Assembly (NCBI RefSeq): GCF_025532145.1
Contig: NZ_ARXS01000003.1
Location: forward strand, 62,001-126,000
DNA from: Alloalcanivorax balearicus MACL04
Lineage (GTDB): Bacteria > Pseudomonadota > Gammaproteobacteria > Pseudomonadales > Alcanivoracaceae
Reading direction: 5' to 3'
DNA: 64,000 bases
The notes under the pieces were generated by a model. The model had not been told where the DNA came from. It searched no databases and saw nothing but the letters and a program-made list of their open reading frames with translations. Positions 8,581 to 17,163 of this stretch are shown here, piece by piece. Position 1 is the first letter of the stretch, and each line of letters starts with the position of its first letter. A program made the translations under genes and the position numbers.

Positions 8581-9350
8581 TGGAACGGATGGAGACGTCC
8601 GCCGCCGCCGACCGCCATGGCACCGGTTTGGCGGCGGCATGGCGCCGCGCCTGGCGTTTGCCTCTGGTGATCCTGCATATTCTGGCGGGGGTGCTGGAGG
8701 CGTTGTGGCTGCGTGCCCGCTATCCGCAGTCTCATCCGGCCATGGTGATGGCCAAGCAGCGTTGGTATTTGCGGCTGCTGTCCCTGTTGGGCGTGCGGCT
8801 GCGGGTGACCGGCGCCCCGGCCGGTGGCGCCATGCTGTTGATCAGCAACCACGTTTCCTGGCTGGACATTCCCGTGATCGGTGCGCTGCGGCCGTGCGAT
8901 ATGTTGTCCAAGGCGGAAGTGGCCGAGTGGCCGGTGATCGGCTGGCTGGCCCGCAATGTGGGGACCTTGTTCATCCGTCGCGGCAGCGGAGAAGTCAGCC
9001 GCAAGGTCGAGGAAATCCGCGAGCGCCTGGTGGGCGGCCGTTCGGTGTTGGTCTTCCCCGAGGGCACTACCACGGATGGCCGGGCTGTGCGGCGGTTTTT
9101 CCCGCAGTTGCTGGCCGCCGCTGATCAGGCGCCGGTGCAGCCGGTGGCGCTGCGTTACCGGGACCATAACGGCGACTTTGATCCGACTCTGGCGTTCGTC
9201 GGTAACGACGAGTTCCACCATCATCTGTGGCGGCTGCTGGGCCGTCCACGGGTCATCGTCGATCTGACCTTCGGCACACCCTTGCCGGCGGACGACAACC
9301 CCAAGCGCCTGAGCGAACGCGCCCGGGAGTGGATTTCCGGGCAGTTGTAA
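8580..9350 (+). CDS. olsA: Lyso-ornithine lipid O-acyltransferase OlsA (PlsC family)
   Basis: A 256-residue 1-acyl-sn-glycerol-3-phosphate-acyltransferase-like protein. It has an N-terminal membrane helix (about residues 20-45), the catalytic NHVSWLDIP (HX4D) motif, GTLFIRRGS and FPEGTTTDGR, which are the conserved PlsC motifs. Next to olsB it is best read as OlsA, which adds the second acyl chain to lyso-ornithine lipid. In some bacteria OlsA also acylates lysophosphatidic acid, so dual use is possible. The ATG at 8580 overlaps the olsB stop. An in-frame extension upstream lies inside olsB and is not supported. REP elements follow directly downstream. Confidence 0.86.
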   Translation: MERMETSAAADRHGTGLAAAWRRAWRLPLVILHILAGVLEALWLRARYPQSHPAMVMAKQRWYLRLLSLLGVRLRVTGAPAGGAMLLISNHVSWLDIPVIGALRPCDMLSKAEVAEWPVIGWLARNVGTLFIRRGSGEVSRKVEEIRERLVGGRSVLVFPEGTTTDGRAVRRFFPQLLAAADQAPVQPVALRYRDHNGDFDPTLAFVGNDEFHHHLWRLLGRPRVIVDLTFGTPLPADDNPKRLSERAREWISGQL

Positions 9351-9370
9351 TCCTCGCGGAAACCTGGATG

Positions 9371-9644
9371 CCGTTGTGGGAGCTTGCCTGCAAGCGAATC
9401 TCGGCGTCCGGAAGCCCATTCGCTTGCAGGCAAGCTCCCACAGCGGCCCTGTAGAAAGGCTGTGGGAGACCAGCTTGCTGGCGAATTCTGGCCCTTCCGG
9501 CGCTGGGACATTCGCTTGCAAGCAAGCTTCCCACAGCGGCTTCGTAGCAGAAACTGTGGGAGCCAGCTTGCTGGCGAATTCAGGCCCTCTGGCATTGACA
9601 CATTCGCTTGCAGGGCACCATAGAATCTCCCACAGGCTTCGTGG
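9371..9644. repeat. Cluster of three REP-like palindromic units
   Basis: Three consecutive inverted-repeat units occur at about 9371-9447, 9459-9545 and 9552-9644. Each pairs TGTGGGAGCTTGCCTGCAAG, or a variant, with its complement about 20-50 bp later. The second and third units carry the variant GTGGGAG(A)CCAGCTTGCTGGCGAATT on one side. Related units occur at 16031, 16944, 19431 and 53559. They lie only in spacers. The rest of the 433-bp gap (9351-9783) holds the efpL promoter region and no gene that I can see. Confidence 0.9.
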
Positions 9645-9783
9645 TCAGGTCGGTGGAAAGCTGCCTGGGCAGCAGCGAATACAGTGCGAATTTATCTCTC
9701 CAAGTCAGCGTGCCAGCTAACTATGGGACCGCACTTGCCCTCTGGGCTAGAATAGCCGGCGACCATTCAGTGAGGATTGTTTT

Positions 9784-10350
9784 GTGACCCGCGCCAGCGA
9801 CCTGAAGAAATCCGATGTGATCGAGCATAACGGCGGCCTCTACGTGATTCGCCAGATCGAAGTGCAATCCCCTTCCGCCCGCGGTGCCGCCACCCTCTAC
9901 CGGGTTCGGGCCACGGCTGTCGGCGGCGGCTCCAAGTTCGAGGAGCGGTTCAAGGGGGACGACGACGTGCCCACCGTGGATCTGCAGCGCCGCCCGGTGC
10001 GTTTCTCCTATGTGGACGGCGCCGAGCATATCTTCATGGACGAGGAGGATTTCACCCAATACCCGCTGCGATCCGAGGACATCGAGGACGAGCTGGCGTT
10101 CGTTACCGAGGACACCGGCGGGTTGCTGGCCTTGCGGGTCGGTGATTCGGTGATCGGCCTGGAGCTGCCGCAGGCGGTGGAGCTGACCATTCAGGAAACG
10201 GCGCCGGCGATGAAAGCCGCCTCCGCCAGTGCCCGCACCAAACCCGCCACCCTGGAAACCGGTCTGGTGATTCAGGTGCCGGAGTACATTCAGGAAGGGG
10301 AGCGGGTGAAGGTCAATACCCTGGAACGGAAGTTCATGTCCCGCGCATGA
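9784..10350 (+). CDS. efpL: Elongation factor P-like protein EfpL (YeiP)
   Basis: A 188-residue three-domain EF-P paralogue. Domain I carries the loop SPSARGAATLYR in place of the lysine-tipped loop of true EF-P, so the tip residue is an arginine that needs no lysylation. This is diagnostic of YeiP/EfpL. Domains II and III end with LETGLVIQVPEYIQEGERVKV, the usual EF-P C-terminus. It binds stalled ribosomes and relieves pausing at proline and other difficult motifs. The start is GTG at 9784 with GAGGAT six bases upstream. The stop overlaps the next start by 4 bp (ATGA), coupling it to the aminopeptidase gene. The match is strong over the full length. Confidence 0.93.
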   Translation: MTRASDLKKSDVIEHNGGLYVIRQIEVQSPSARGAATLYRVRATAVGGGSKFEERFKGDDDVPTVDLQRRPVRFSYVDGAEHIFMDEEDFTQYPLRSEDIEDELAFVTEDTGGLLALRVGDSVIGLELPQAVELTIQETAPAMKAASASARTKPATLETGLVIQVPEYIQEGERVKVNTLERKFMSRA

Positions 10351-11390
10351 GGCGTAAACGGATCTGGCTGTTGGCTGCTGTCATTGTGGTGGCGGTGCTC
10401 TCCGGCTGCCAACTGGGCTATTACGGCCAGGCAATAAAAGGGCATTGGTCTCTGATGTCGAAACGGCAGCCGCTGTCCGATGCTCTGGCCGATCCGGCCA
10501 CACCGCAACGGGTGCGGGATAATCTGCGGCTGGCGGAGGAGGTGCTGGACTTCGCCGCCGACCGCATGGGATTGCCCGCGCGCGGTGTCTATCGCCAATA
10601 CGTGGCCCTGGAAAGCCGGGCGGTAGTATGGAACCTGATGGCCGCGCCGGCGTTCTCCTTGACGCCGGAAACCTGGTGTTACCCGTTTGCCGGCTGTGTC
10701 AGCTATCGCGGTTATTTTGATCGGGAGGCCGCCTTGCGCGCGGCGCGTGATCTCGACGAGCAGGGTTTCGACACCTACGTGGGCGGCGCCGCCGCGTACT
10801 CCACTCTGGGTTGGTTCAACGACCCGCTCACCACACCGATGATGAATCGTTCCCGCGCCGACATGGTGGACCTGCTGCTGCATGAGCTGGTACACCGACG
10901 GTTGTATGTGAAGGGCGATACCCGCTTCAACGAGTCCCTGGCCACCATGGTGGCCCGTGAAGGCACTACCCGGTTCCTTGCCGGCCATGATCTGGCCGTG
11001 GACCTGGAGCGCTGGCGTGATGTGGACCGTGCCCGTGCCGCCTTCCTGGCCATGGTGGCCGACACCCGCGCGGCCCTGACCCGGTTGTACGCCACTGATG
11101 TGCCGGCGCGGACCATGACCGAACGCAAGGACCGGCTGATTGGCCAGTTGCGTCAGCGCTATCAGTCCGAGCGCCGCCAATTGTCCGCCCTGGACGCCTA
11201 TCAGGGCTTCTTCCAGGGCCCGCTCAATAATGCCCAGCTCAACGGGGTGGGGGATTATTACGGTTTGGTGCCCGCTTTCCAGGCCCTTCTGTTAGGCTGT
11301 GGCGGGCACTGGCACTGCTTCTGGGAGCAGGTGGAGCGGCTCGCCGATGACCCGCGGGCCCGGCGGCGCTGGCAGCAGGAGATTCCATGA
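10347..11390 (+). CDS. Predicted lipoprotein aminopeptidase (COG4324-type, zinc metallopeptidase)
   Basis: A 347-residue protein with a lipoprotein signal peptide ending LSGC (Cys at about residue 21), so it is anchored to a membrane and faces the periplasm. The middle region has DLLLHELVHRRLYV, an HExxH-like zinc site (His-Glu-Leu-Val-His), followed by FNESLATMVAREG, where the glutamate may be the third ligand. This matches the uncharacterised predicted aminopeptidase family COG4324. The start overlaps the efpL stop, and the 3' end overlaps glpG by 4 bp, so efpL, this gene and glpG form one transcription unit. Substrates are unknown. Conserved cysteines in WCYPFAGC could form a disulfide. 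Confidence 0.8.
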   Translation: MRRKRIWLLAAVIVVAVLSGCQLGYYGQAIKGHWSLMSKRQPLSDALADPATPQRVRDNLRLAEEVLDFAADRMGLPARGVYRQYVALESRAVVWNLMAAPAFSLTPETWCYPFAGCVSYRGYFDREAALRAARDLDEQGFDTYVGGAAAYSTLGWFNDPLTTPMMNRSRADMVDLLLHELVHRRLYVKGDTRFNESLATMVAREGTTRFLAGHDLAVDLERWRDVDRARAAFLAMVADTRAALTRLYATDVPARTMTERKDRLIGQLRQRYQSERRQLSALDAYQGFFQGPLNNAQLNGVGDYYGLVPAFQALLLGCGGHWHCFWEQVERLADDPRARRRWQQEIP

Positions 11391-12211
11391 TTGAACTGGT
11401 TCGCGTGAACAACGCCGCGCTCGCCGCGCGGTTGGTGCATATGCTGGGGCAACGCGGTATCCGCGCGGAGCTGCGGCAGGAACAGGATGGCCAGGTGCTG
11501 TCCGTGGCGGCGGACCGCTTTGAGGAGGCCCGCGAGCTGTGCCAGGCATTCCTGGCCAGCCCGGATGACCGGCGCTGGCAGGAAGACGCCTGGCACAGCA
11601 ACGCGCCCGCCGACGTGCCGCGGCAGGCGCTGTTCAGCGGTGGCTGGTTTCGCAGCCTGGGGCTGGTGACCAAGAGCGGGCTGGTGCTCTGTGTTCTGGT
11701 GTATCTGTCACCCTTTTTACTGGGAGACCGGCTTTACGCGGCGCTGATGTTTCCGCCTTCCCTGGACGGACTGGCCGTGCAGCCGTGGCGGGTGGTCACC
11801 CCGATGCTGCTGCACATGTCGCTTCTGCATATCCTGTTCAATCTGTTGTGGTGGTGCGATCTGGGCCGGGTGATTGAACGGTTCCAGTCCAGTTTTCAAC
11901 TGCTGTGGATCACCCTGGCCACCGCCGCCATCAGCAACCTTGCTCAGTTTTACGACACCGGCCCCAATTTCGGTGGTCTGTCCGGTGTGGTGTATGGCCT
12001 GCTCGGGTATCTGTGGCTGTACGGCAAGGTCAATCCGGGGGCCGGTTACCAACTGCGCAGGGAAGTGGTGGTGTTGATGCTGGTGTGGCTGGTGATCTGT
12101 TATGTGGGGCTCTCCGGCATCGTCGCCAACTCAGCGCATCTGGCCGGATTGCTCAGCGGCATGGCGATTGGCACCGCGGTGGGGCTCTGGCGCCGTCAGC
12201 GGCCGGCGTGA
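11387..12211 (+). CDS. glpG: Rhomboid intramembrane serine protease GlpG
   Basis: A 274-residue rhomboid protease. Residues 1-65 form the cytoplasmic GlpG N-terminal domain. Six membrane segments follow. Catalytic and structural motifs match GlpG: HILFNLLWWCDLG, the GLSGVVYGLLGY loop with the nucleophilic serine, and NSAHLAGLLSG with the catalytic histidine. It cleaves single-pass membrane proteins within or near the lipid bilayer. It is coupled by ATGA overlap to the preceding aminopeptidase gene. The family length and full motif set agree, so the assignment is firm, although physiological substrates are unknown in most bacteria. Confidence 0.93.
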   Translation: MIELVRVNNAALAARLVHMLGQRGIRAELRQEQDGQVLSVAADRFEEARELCQAFLASPDDRRWQEDAWHSNAPADVPRQALFSGGWFRSLGLVTKSGLVLCVLVYLSPFLLGDRLYAALMFPPSLDGLAVQPWRVVTPMLLHMSLLHILFNLLWWCDLGRVIERFQSSFQLLWITLATAAISNLAQFYDTGPNFGGLSGVVYGLLGYLWLYGKVNPGAGYQLRREVVVLMLVWLVICYVGLSGIVANSAHLAGLLSGMAIGTAVGLWRRQRPA

Positions 12212-12302
12212 GGCAGAGCGTTATGGCCGGTTTCCAACGGTCGTTTGAGTTTGGTCGGTGGCCGCTGCTATAAAGAGTCCCGGAATAGGAGGCAACAACA
12301 GC

Positions 12303-13139
12303 GTGAAACAATGGCGAGCAGTCTGTTCGGTGGCTCTGGTGCTGATTCTGCAGGGCTGCGCGGTGAATCGGATCGGCGACAATCTGGCCAAGGGCATCGA
12401 GGACAACAACGATCTGGTGCTGGTGGGTGAGGGACTGCCCAGCTATCTGCTGATGGTGGATGGCCTGATCCTGACCTGGCCGGAGCGCACCAGTCTGTTG
12501 CGTGCCGGCGCCGATTTGTATGGCGCCTATGCCGGTTTGTTCGTGGAGGATCCCGAGCGCGCCGCGACACTCAACGAGAAGGCCCTGGATTACGCCATGC
12601 GCGCCGCTTGCAGCCACCAGAGCGATTACTGCGAGTTGCGCGAGATGCCGGTGCCGGAATTCGAGGCGTTGCTGGCGGAGGCCGGCGACGATGATCTGCC
12701 CTTGCTGTTTACTCTGGGCAGCGCCTGGGCCGGCTACATCCAGACCCATTCCGATGATTGGAACGCGGTGGCCGAACTGGCCCGGGTGCGTGCGCTGATG
12801 GAGCGGGTGGTGGCATTGGATGAAGGCTACCAGAACGGTCAGGCGCACATGTACCTGGGAGTGCTCAACAGTCTGCTGCCGGCTTCCCTGGGCGGTCAGC
12901 CGGAGCAGGCCAAGGCGCATTTCGAGCAGGCGGTGGCGTTGTCCCAAGGGCGCAACCTGCTGGCGCGGGTGCTGTATGCCGAGCACTATGCCCGTCTGGT
13001 GTTTGATCGTGAGCTGCATGATGCCCAGCTTCAAAAAGTGCTGGAAGCGGATCCGGAGCAGCCCGGACTGACCTTGCAGAACGTCTACGCACAGCAACAG
13101 GCACAACGTCTGCTGGACAGCGCCGACGCGTATTTCTGA
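12303..13139 (+). CDS. TRAP transporter accessory lipoprotein TatT
   Basis: A 278-residue lipoprotein of the TRAP-T-associated TatT family. The start is GTG at 12303, preceded by AGGAGG ten bases upstream. It gives a short signal peptide ending LQGC with the lipidated cysteine. The mature part is helical, with TPR-like repeats (AGADLYGAYAGLFVEDPERAA, GQPEQAKAHFEQAVALSQG). TatT trimers are known to associate with a DctP-type receptor and may help scavenge hydrophobic ligands. It begins a four-gene operon with dctP, dctQ and dctM. A small TGAGC-based 13-bp periodicity spans its stop codon (about 13137-13175). Confidence 0.85.
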   Translation: MKQWRAVCSVALVLILQGCAVNRIGDNLAKGIEDNNDLVLVGEGLPSYLLMVDGLILTWPERTSLLRAGADLYGAYAGLFVEDPERAATLNEKALDYAMRAACSHQSDYCELREMPVPEFEALLAEAGDDDLPLLFTLGSAWAGYIQTHSDDWNAVAELARVRALMERVVALDEGYQNGQAHMYLGVLNSLLPASLGGQPEQAKAHFEQAVALSQGRNLLARVLYAEHYARLVFDRELHDAQLQKVLEADPEQPGLTLQNVYAQQQAQRLLDSADAYF

Positions 13140-13204
13140 GCGGCATTTTTGAGCCGTATATGTGAGCGATGGAGCGCCCGGCCCCATCGAAGCTGGAGAG
13201 GATG

Positions 13205-14188
13205 ATGTTGCGATTCGTGGTGGCCGTCATGGCCCTGTTTCCGGTGCTGGCCCTGGCCACCACCTTCAAGATTTCCACCCTGTATCCGGATGGCACCAGT
13301 GTGGTTCGGGCGCTGAAAAAAGCCGGCGCCACCATCGAGGAGCGCACCGAGGGGCGAGTGGCCCTGAAGATTTATCCCGGCGGTGTGATGGGGGACGACA
13401 GGGCGGTACAGCGCAAGATTCGTATCGGTCAGTTGCACGGCCAGATGGCCCAGGGTGGCGCCTTTGCCGACGCCTATCCGGATGGCCAGATTCTCAATGT
13501 GCCGCTCACGTTCAATGATTACGGCGAAGTGGACGCGGTTCGCGAAGAGCTGGATCCGGTCATCCTCAAGGGGCTGGAAGATAACGGCTGGATCAGTTTC
13601 GGACTGGTGGACGGCGGCTTTGCCTACATCATGTCGACACAGCCGGTGGTCAGTCTGGCGGATCTGCAGGCGCGCAAATTGTGGTTGCCGGCCAGTGATT
13701 CGGCCTCCGCCAAGGCGGCCAAGACGCTGGGATTGTCTCCGATCGTGCTGAATATCGGTTCGGTGTTGACCTCGTTGCAGACCGGCGCCATCGACAGCTT
13801 CGCCGCGCCCCCAGTGGCGGCGCTCACTCTGCAATGGTACGCGCGGGTGAAGTACATCACCGACCTGCCGCTGCTCTACACCTACGGCCTGCTGGCCATC
13901 GACAAGCGCTATTTCGATCGTCTTTCCGAGGGGGATCAGAAGATCATGCGCGAAGTCCTGGGCAACACCTTCACTCAATTGGATCAGGAAGGCCGCGAGC
14001 AGAACCGCGAAGCGTTCAAGGCGGTGCAACAGCAAGGGCTGGAAACGGTCACCCCCAGCGACGAACAGCGCACCGAGTGGAAATCCGCCGCTGATAAAGC
14101 CACCCAGTCGCTGGTCAGCGACGGCGAGCTGAGCAGCGGCATGCTGGACCGGCTGCATCGGCTGCTCGACGACTACCGGGCCCGTTGA
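13205..14188 (+). CDS. TRAP transporter substrate-binding protein DctP (TatT-associated type)
   Basis: A 327-residue periplasmic DctP-family receptor. It has a signal peptide ending at about residue 19 (ALA-TTF), the N-terminal FKISTLYPDG and helix-rich lobes. GLEDNGWISFGLVDGGFAYI and the LQARKLWLPASD block replace the usual G-K-R-arginine clamp, so the ligand may not be a typical C4-dicarboxylate. ATG 13205 is preferred over ATG 13202 because GGAG lies six bases upstream. The stop overlaps the dctQ start. Together with TatT it resembles the TatT-TatP pair proposed for hydrophobic ligands. The substrate is unknown. Confidence 0.86.
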   Translation: MLRFVVAVMALFPVLALATTFKISTLYPDGTSVVRALKKAGATIEERTEGRVALKIYPGGVMGDDRAVQRKIRIGQLHGQMAQGGAFADAYPDGQILNVPLTFNDYGEVDAVREELDPVILKGLEDNGWISFGLVDGGFAYIMSTQPVVSLADLQARKLWLPASDSASAKAAKTLGLSPIVLNIGSVLTSLQTGAIDSFAAPPVAALTLQWYARVKYITDLPLLYTYGLLAIDKRYFDRLSEGDQKIMREVLGNTFTQLDQEGREQNREAFKAVQQQGLETVTPSDEQRTEWKSAADKATQSLVSDGELSSGMLDRLHRLLDDYRAR

Positions 14189-14682
14189 TGCGGCGCCTGC
14201 TGTCCTGGTTGCACCGCCTGGAAGATGGTCTGATCGTGGCCATCCTGCTGGGCATGGTGCTGTTGGCGGTGGTGCAAATCGGGCTGCGCAACCTGGCCGG
14301 TGTCAGTCTGATCTGGGTGGAGCCGCTGCTGCGTAACGCGGTGCTGTGGATCGGTCTGCTCGGTGCCATGATCGCCTCCCGCCGGGACGAGCACATCCGC
14401 ATCGATCTGCTGGGACAGTGGTTGCCCAAATCCTTCCAACCCTGGATCACCGGCACGGTGGATCTGTTCACCGCCGCCATCTGTACCCTGGTGGCCTGGT
14501 ACAGCATTGGTTTCGTGATCGAGGAGTACCAGTACGGTGAGATCGCCTTCGCCGGCATCCCGAGCTGGGTGCCGCAGGTGATCATTCCGTTCGGCTTCAG
14601 CGTCATGGCGTTGCGTTACCTGGTGCTGTTCGTGCTCGGGTTGGGCGGTCGCCGGCCCTGCATGCGGGAGCCGCTGGGATGA
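14188..14682 (+). CDS. TRAP transporter small permease DctQ
   Basis: A 164-residue membrane protein with four predicted helices, the standard DctQ layout. It contains the conserved LIWVEPLLRNAVLWIGLLGA segment and RRDEHIRIDLL after helix 2, both typical of DctQ. It forms the sodium-driven TRAP permease with DctM. The ATG at 14188 overlaps the dctP stop (TGATG), and its stop overlaps the dctM start (ATGA), so expression is tightly coupled. An in-frame TTG at 14185 is a weaker start. Confidence 0.9.
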   Translation: MRRLLSWLHRLEDGLIVAILLGMVLLAVVQIGLRNLAGVSLIWVEPLLRNAVLWIGLLGAMIASRRDEHIRIDLLGQWLPKSFQPWITGTVDLFTAAICTLVAWYSIGFVIEEYQYGEIAFAGIPSWVPQVIIPFGFSVMALRYLVLFVLGLGGRRPCMREPLG

Positions 14683-15968
14683 TTATCGCCGCCATTGTTC
14701 TGTTGATCGTGCTGGCGCTGATGGGGGCGCCGTTGTTCGCCATTCTGCTGGCCGCGGCCGCCATCGGCTTCTTCACCCAGGAGACGCCGCTGTCGGTGCT
14801 CCACATCGATATTTACCAGCTGTCCGATTCGGTGGTGCTGATGGCGCTGCCGCTGTTCACTTTCGCCGGTTTTCTGCTCAGCGAATCGCGTACCGCCGAT
14901 CGCCTGGTCCGTCTCAGCCAGGCCGCGTTCGGTTGGATGCCCGGTGGCATGGCCTTCGTGGCGCTGGTGGCCTGCGCCTTTTTCACTGCCCTTACCGGTG
15001 GCTCCGGTGTCACCATCGTGGCGCTGGGCGCGCTGTTGCTGCCGGCGCTGGTCAAGGCCGGTTATCCGCAGCGTTTCAGCCTCGGGCTGGTGACCTCGTC
15101 CGGCAGCCTGGGGTTGCTGCTGGTGCCGTCGGTGCCGCTGCTGATCTACGGCATCATCGCGCAGCAGTTATCGCAGCAACTGACCATGCCACCGGTGGAA
15201 ATCGTCGATCTGTACCTGGCCGGGGTGGGACCGGCGTTGCTGATGGTGGTGTTGCTGTACGGCTACTGCGTGTATGTCAATCGCAGCGATCCGTTGCCGC
15301 GGCAACCGTTCAACGCGCGGGAGCTGGGGCAGGCGTTGTGGGATGCGCGCTGGGAATTGCCGCTGCCGCTGGTGGTGCTCGGCGGTATTTTCTCCGGCTT
15401 CCTGGTGGTGAGCGAGGCGGCGGCGGTCACCGCGCTTTATGTGCTGCTGGCGGAAGTGGTGCTGTACCGGGAGATTCCGTTGCGCCGTCTGCCGGGGCTG
15501 ACCCGCGAAGCCATGGTCATGGTGGGGGGAATCCTGCTGATTCTGGCGGTGGCCCAGGCCTTTGCCGATTACCTGGTGTATGCCGGCGTGCCGGAGCATT
15601 TGTTCACCTTCATCCAGACTCACGTACAGAGCAAGCTGGCGTTTTTGATTCTGCTCAACATCCTGCTGCTGTTGCTCGGCGCCTTGCTGGATATTTTTGC
15701 CGCTCTGGTGATCATGGTGCCGTTGATTCTGCCGGTGGCGCTACGCTACGGCATCGATCCGGTACATCTGGGCATTATCTTTGTCGCCAATATGCAGATC
15801 GGCTACATCACACCGCCGGTGGGGATGAATCTGTTCATCGCCAGCTACCGGTTCCGCAAGTCGATCACCGAACTGTTCCGGGCCACGCTGCCGTTCATGC
15901 TGGTGCTGATCATCGCGCTGCTGCTGATTACCTATGTGCCGGAATTGAGTCTCTGGCTGGTTCGATAA
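14679..15968 (+). CDS. TRAP transporter large permease DctM
   Basis: A 429-residue integral membrane protein with about 12 hydrophobic segments. Typical DctM motifs are FFTALTGGSGVTIVALG, GLVTSSGSLGLLLVPSVPLL and, near the end, NMQIGYITPPVGMNLFIAS. It is the transport subunit of the sodium-coupled TRAP system formed with the upstream TatT, DctP and DctQ. It ends the operon, and a REP unit follows about 60 bp downstream. The length agrees with the family. Confidence 0.92.
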   Translation: MIIAAIVLLIVLALMGAPLFAILLAAAAIGFFTQETPLSVLHIDIYQLSDSVVLMALPLFTFAGFLLSESRTADRLVRLSQAAFGWMPGGMAFVALVACAFFTALTGGSGVTIVALGALLLPALVKAGYPQRFSLGLVTSSGSLGLLLVPSVPLLIYGIIAQQLSQQLTMPPVEIVDLYLAGVGPALLMVVLLYGYCVYVNRSDPLPRQPFNARELGQALWDARWELPLPLVVLGGIFSGFLVVSEAAAVTALYVLLAEVVLYREIPLRRLPGLTREAMVMVGGILLILAVAQAFADYLVYAGVPEHLFTFIQTHVQSKLAFLILLNILLLLLGALLDIFAALVIMVPLILPVALRYGIDPVHLGIIFVANMQIGYITPPVGMNLFIASYRFRKSITELFRATLPFMLVLIIALLLITYVPELSLWLVR

Positions 15969-16030
15969 GGCGAATTGCACCCCTCTTGTGTGAGAAGGCC
16001 ATTGCCGTCCCGAAAACGGACTACGGAGCC

Positions 16031-16118
16031 GCTGTGGGAGCTTGCCCTGCAAGCGAATCTTTTCGCCGAGAGCCCATTCGCTTGCAGCGGCCCGCCGCCC
16101 GGACAAGCTCCCACAGGC
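16031..16118. repeat. REP-like palindromic unit
   Basis: GCTGTGGGAGCTTGCCCTGC pairs with the divergent right arm GGACAAGCTCCCACAGGC. The unit fills the 152-bp spacer between two convergent genes (dctM and the NYN-domain gene). The right half also contains an interrupted TTCGCTTGCAG copy with an inserted GGCCCGCCGCCC segment, so this copy is degenerate. Confidence 0.8.
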
Positions 16119-16120
16119 GA

Positions 16121-16870
16121 TCACCCGTTCTTGTTCTTAACCCACAGTCCGCCGTTTTCCCCTTTCTTCAGCTCGAAGTGGCCGGTCTGGGCATTCAGCA
16201 GCTCGCTCAGTTTGCGAAAGCCGTAGAGCCGCGTGTCGAACTCCGGGCGGCGCTGGCTCAGGTTCTGTCCAAGCACCCCCAGGTGGGCCCAGTCGTCTTC
16301 TCCCGAGACATCGTCGATGACCCGGGCGATGAACTTCAGAGGCGGCGTGTTGCCGCTGGTTTTGTCCTTGCCGGCTTTGCCGCCCTTGCTGGCGGCGCCA
16401 TCGTCGTCCGCGCGCAAAATCTCGGTGTAGATGAATTTATCGCAAGCGGCCACCAGCGGTTTGGGGGTCTTTTGTTCACCGAAGCCATACACGGTGAGGC
16501 CGGCTTCCCGTAATCGGGCCGCCAGCCGGGTGAAGTCGCTGTCGCTGGAAACCAGGCAGAACCCATCCAGTTCCCGGGTGTAGAGCAGATCCATGGCATC
16601 AATGATCAGCGAACTGTCGGTGGCGTTCTTGCCGGTGGTGTAGGCGAACTGCTGCACCGGCTGAATCGAATGATCCAGCAGTACTTTCTTCCAGCCACCA
16701 AGGTTGGGCTGGGTCCAGTCACCGTAGATGCGCTTGATGGTGGCGGTGCCGTACTTGGCGATCTCCTCGAACAGACCCTCGACGATGGCCGGTGGCGTGT
16801 TGTCCGCGTCGATCAGAACGGCCAGCGTGGGTTGCCGGTTGGACTCGGAAATAGCGATGGTGTCGGCCAT
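16121..16870 (-). CDS. NYN-domain RNase-like protein with C-terminal OST-HTH (LOTUS) domain
   Basis: A 249-residue protein of the LabA/DUF88 type. The N-terminal NYN (PIN-like) domain shows VLIDADNTPP with acidic metal ligands, KNATDSSLIIDAMDLLY and LVSSDSDFTRLAARLREAG, the typical DxD and SDSDF motifs of this nuclease fold. After a charged Gly/Lys linker (about residues 150-170), the last 75 residues (FIARVIDDVSGEDDWAHLG...) resemble an OST-HTH/LOTUS domain, which binds RNA. It is probably a cytoplasmic RNA-processing or RNA-decay factor. It is monocistronic, with its promoter in the spacer before wrbA's 3' end. The target is unknown. Confidence 0.85.
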   Translation of the reverse strand: MADTIAISESNRQPTLAVLIDADNTPPAIVEGLFEEIAKYGTATIKRIYGDWTQPNLGGWKKVLLDHSIQPVQQFAYTTGKNATDSSLIIDAMDLLYTRELDGFCLVSSDSDFTRLAARLREAGLTVYGFGEQKTPKPLVAACDKFIYTEILRADDDGAASKGGKAGKDKTSGNTPPLKFIARVIDDVSGEDDWAHLGVLGQNLSQRRPEFDTRLYGFRKLSELLNAQTGHFELKKGENGGLWVKNKNG

Positions 16871-16943
16871 GGTGATTCCTTGCTCGGTGGAGTCCCTACC
16901 ATAACGTGTTCTTCTGGCGTTGAAGACATAAATTCGGAGGTGG

Positions 16944-17037
16944 CTACGAAGCCGCTGTGGGAGCTTGCCTGCAAGCGAATTCCTGACACACGGGCCAGTT
17001 CGCTTGCAGGCAAGCTCCCACAGTAGCTTCGTAGCCC
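16944..17037. repeat. REP-like palindromic unit
   Basis: GGCTACGAAGCCGCTGTGGG with the following AGCTTGCCTGCAAGCGAATT pairs with AGTTCGCTTGCAGGCAAGCT and CCCACAGTAGCTTCGTAGCC. This is the longest near-perfect copy in the window, with the flanking GGCTACGAAG included in the palindrome. It lies between the divergent-facing ends of the NYN promoter and the wrbA terminator. Confidence 0.9.
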
Positions 17038-17080
17038 CTTCTGTGCCAGAGGTCGCCGTTTACCCGGGCAGGAAGAGGAA

Positions 17081-17114
17081 AAAAGGCCGCCAATTAAGGA
17101 AGGGGAAGGCGGCC
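17081..17114 (-). terminator. Rho-independent terminator of wrbA
   Basis: On the minus strand GGCCGCC, a 16-base loop and GGCGGCC form a 7-bp GC stem followed by TTTTTT. It lies 49 bp after the wrbA stop. The loop is rather long, so strength is uncertain. Confidence 0.65.
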
Positions 17115-17163
17115 CAAGGGGGGATCAGAGCAAGACGAGAGAAGTGTCAGGCTGAATTGGATG

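Noticed and set aside
9371-9644. A CRISPR-like array in the REP cluster
   Set aside because: The units are inverted, of unequal length, and lack regular repeats and spacers; no cas gene is nearby.
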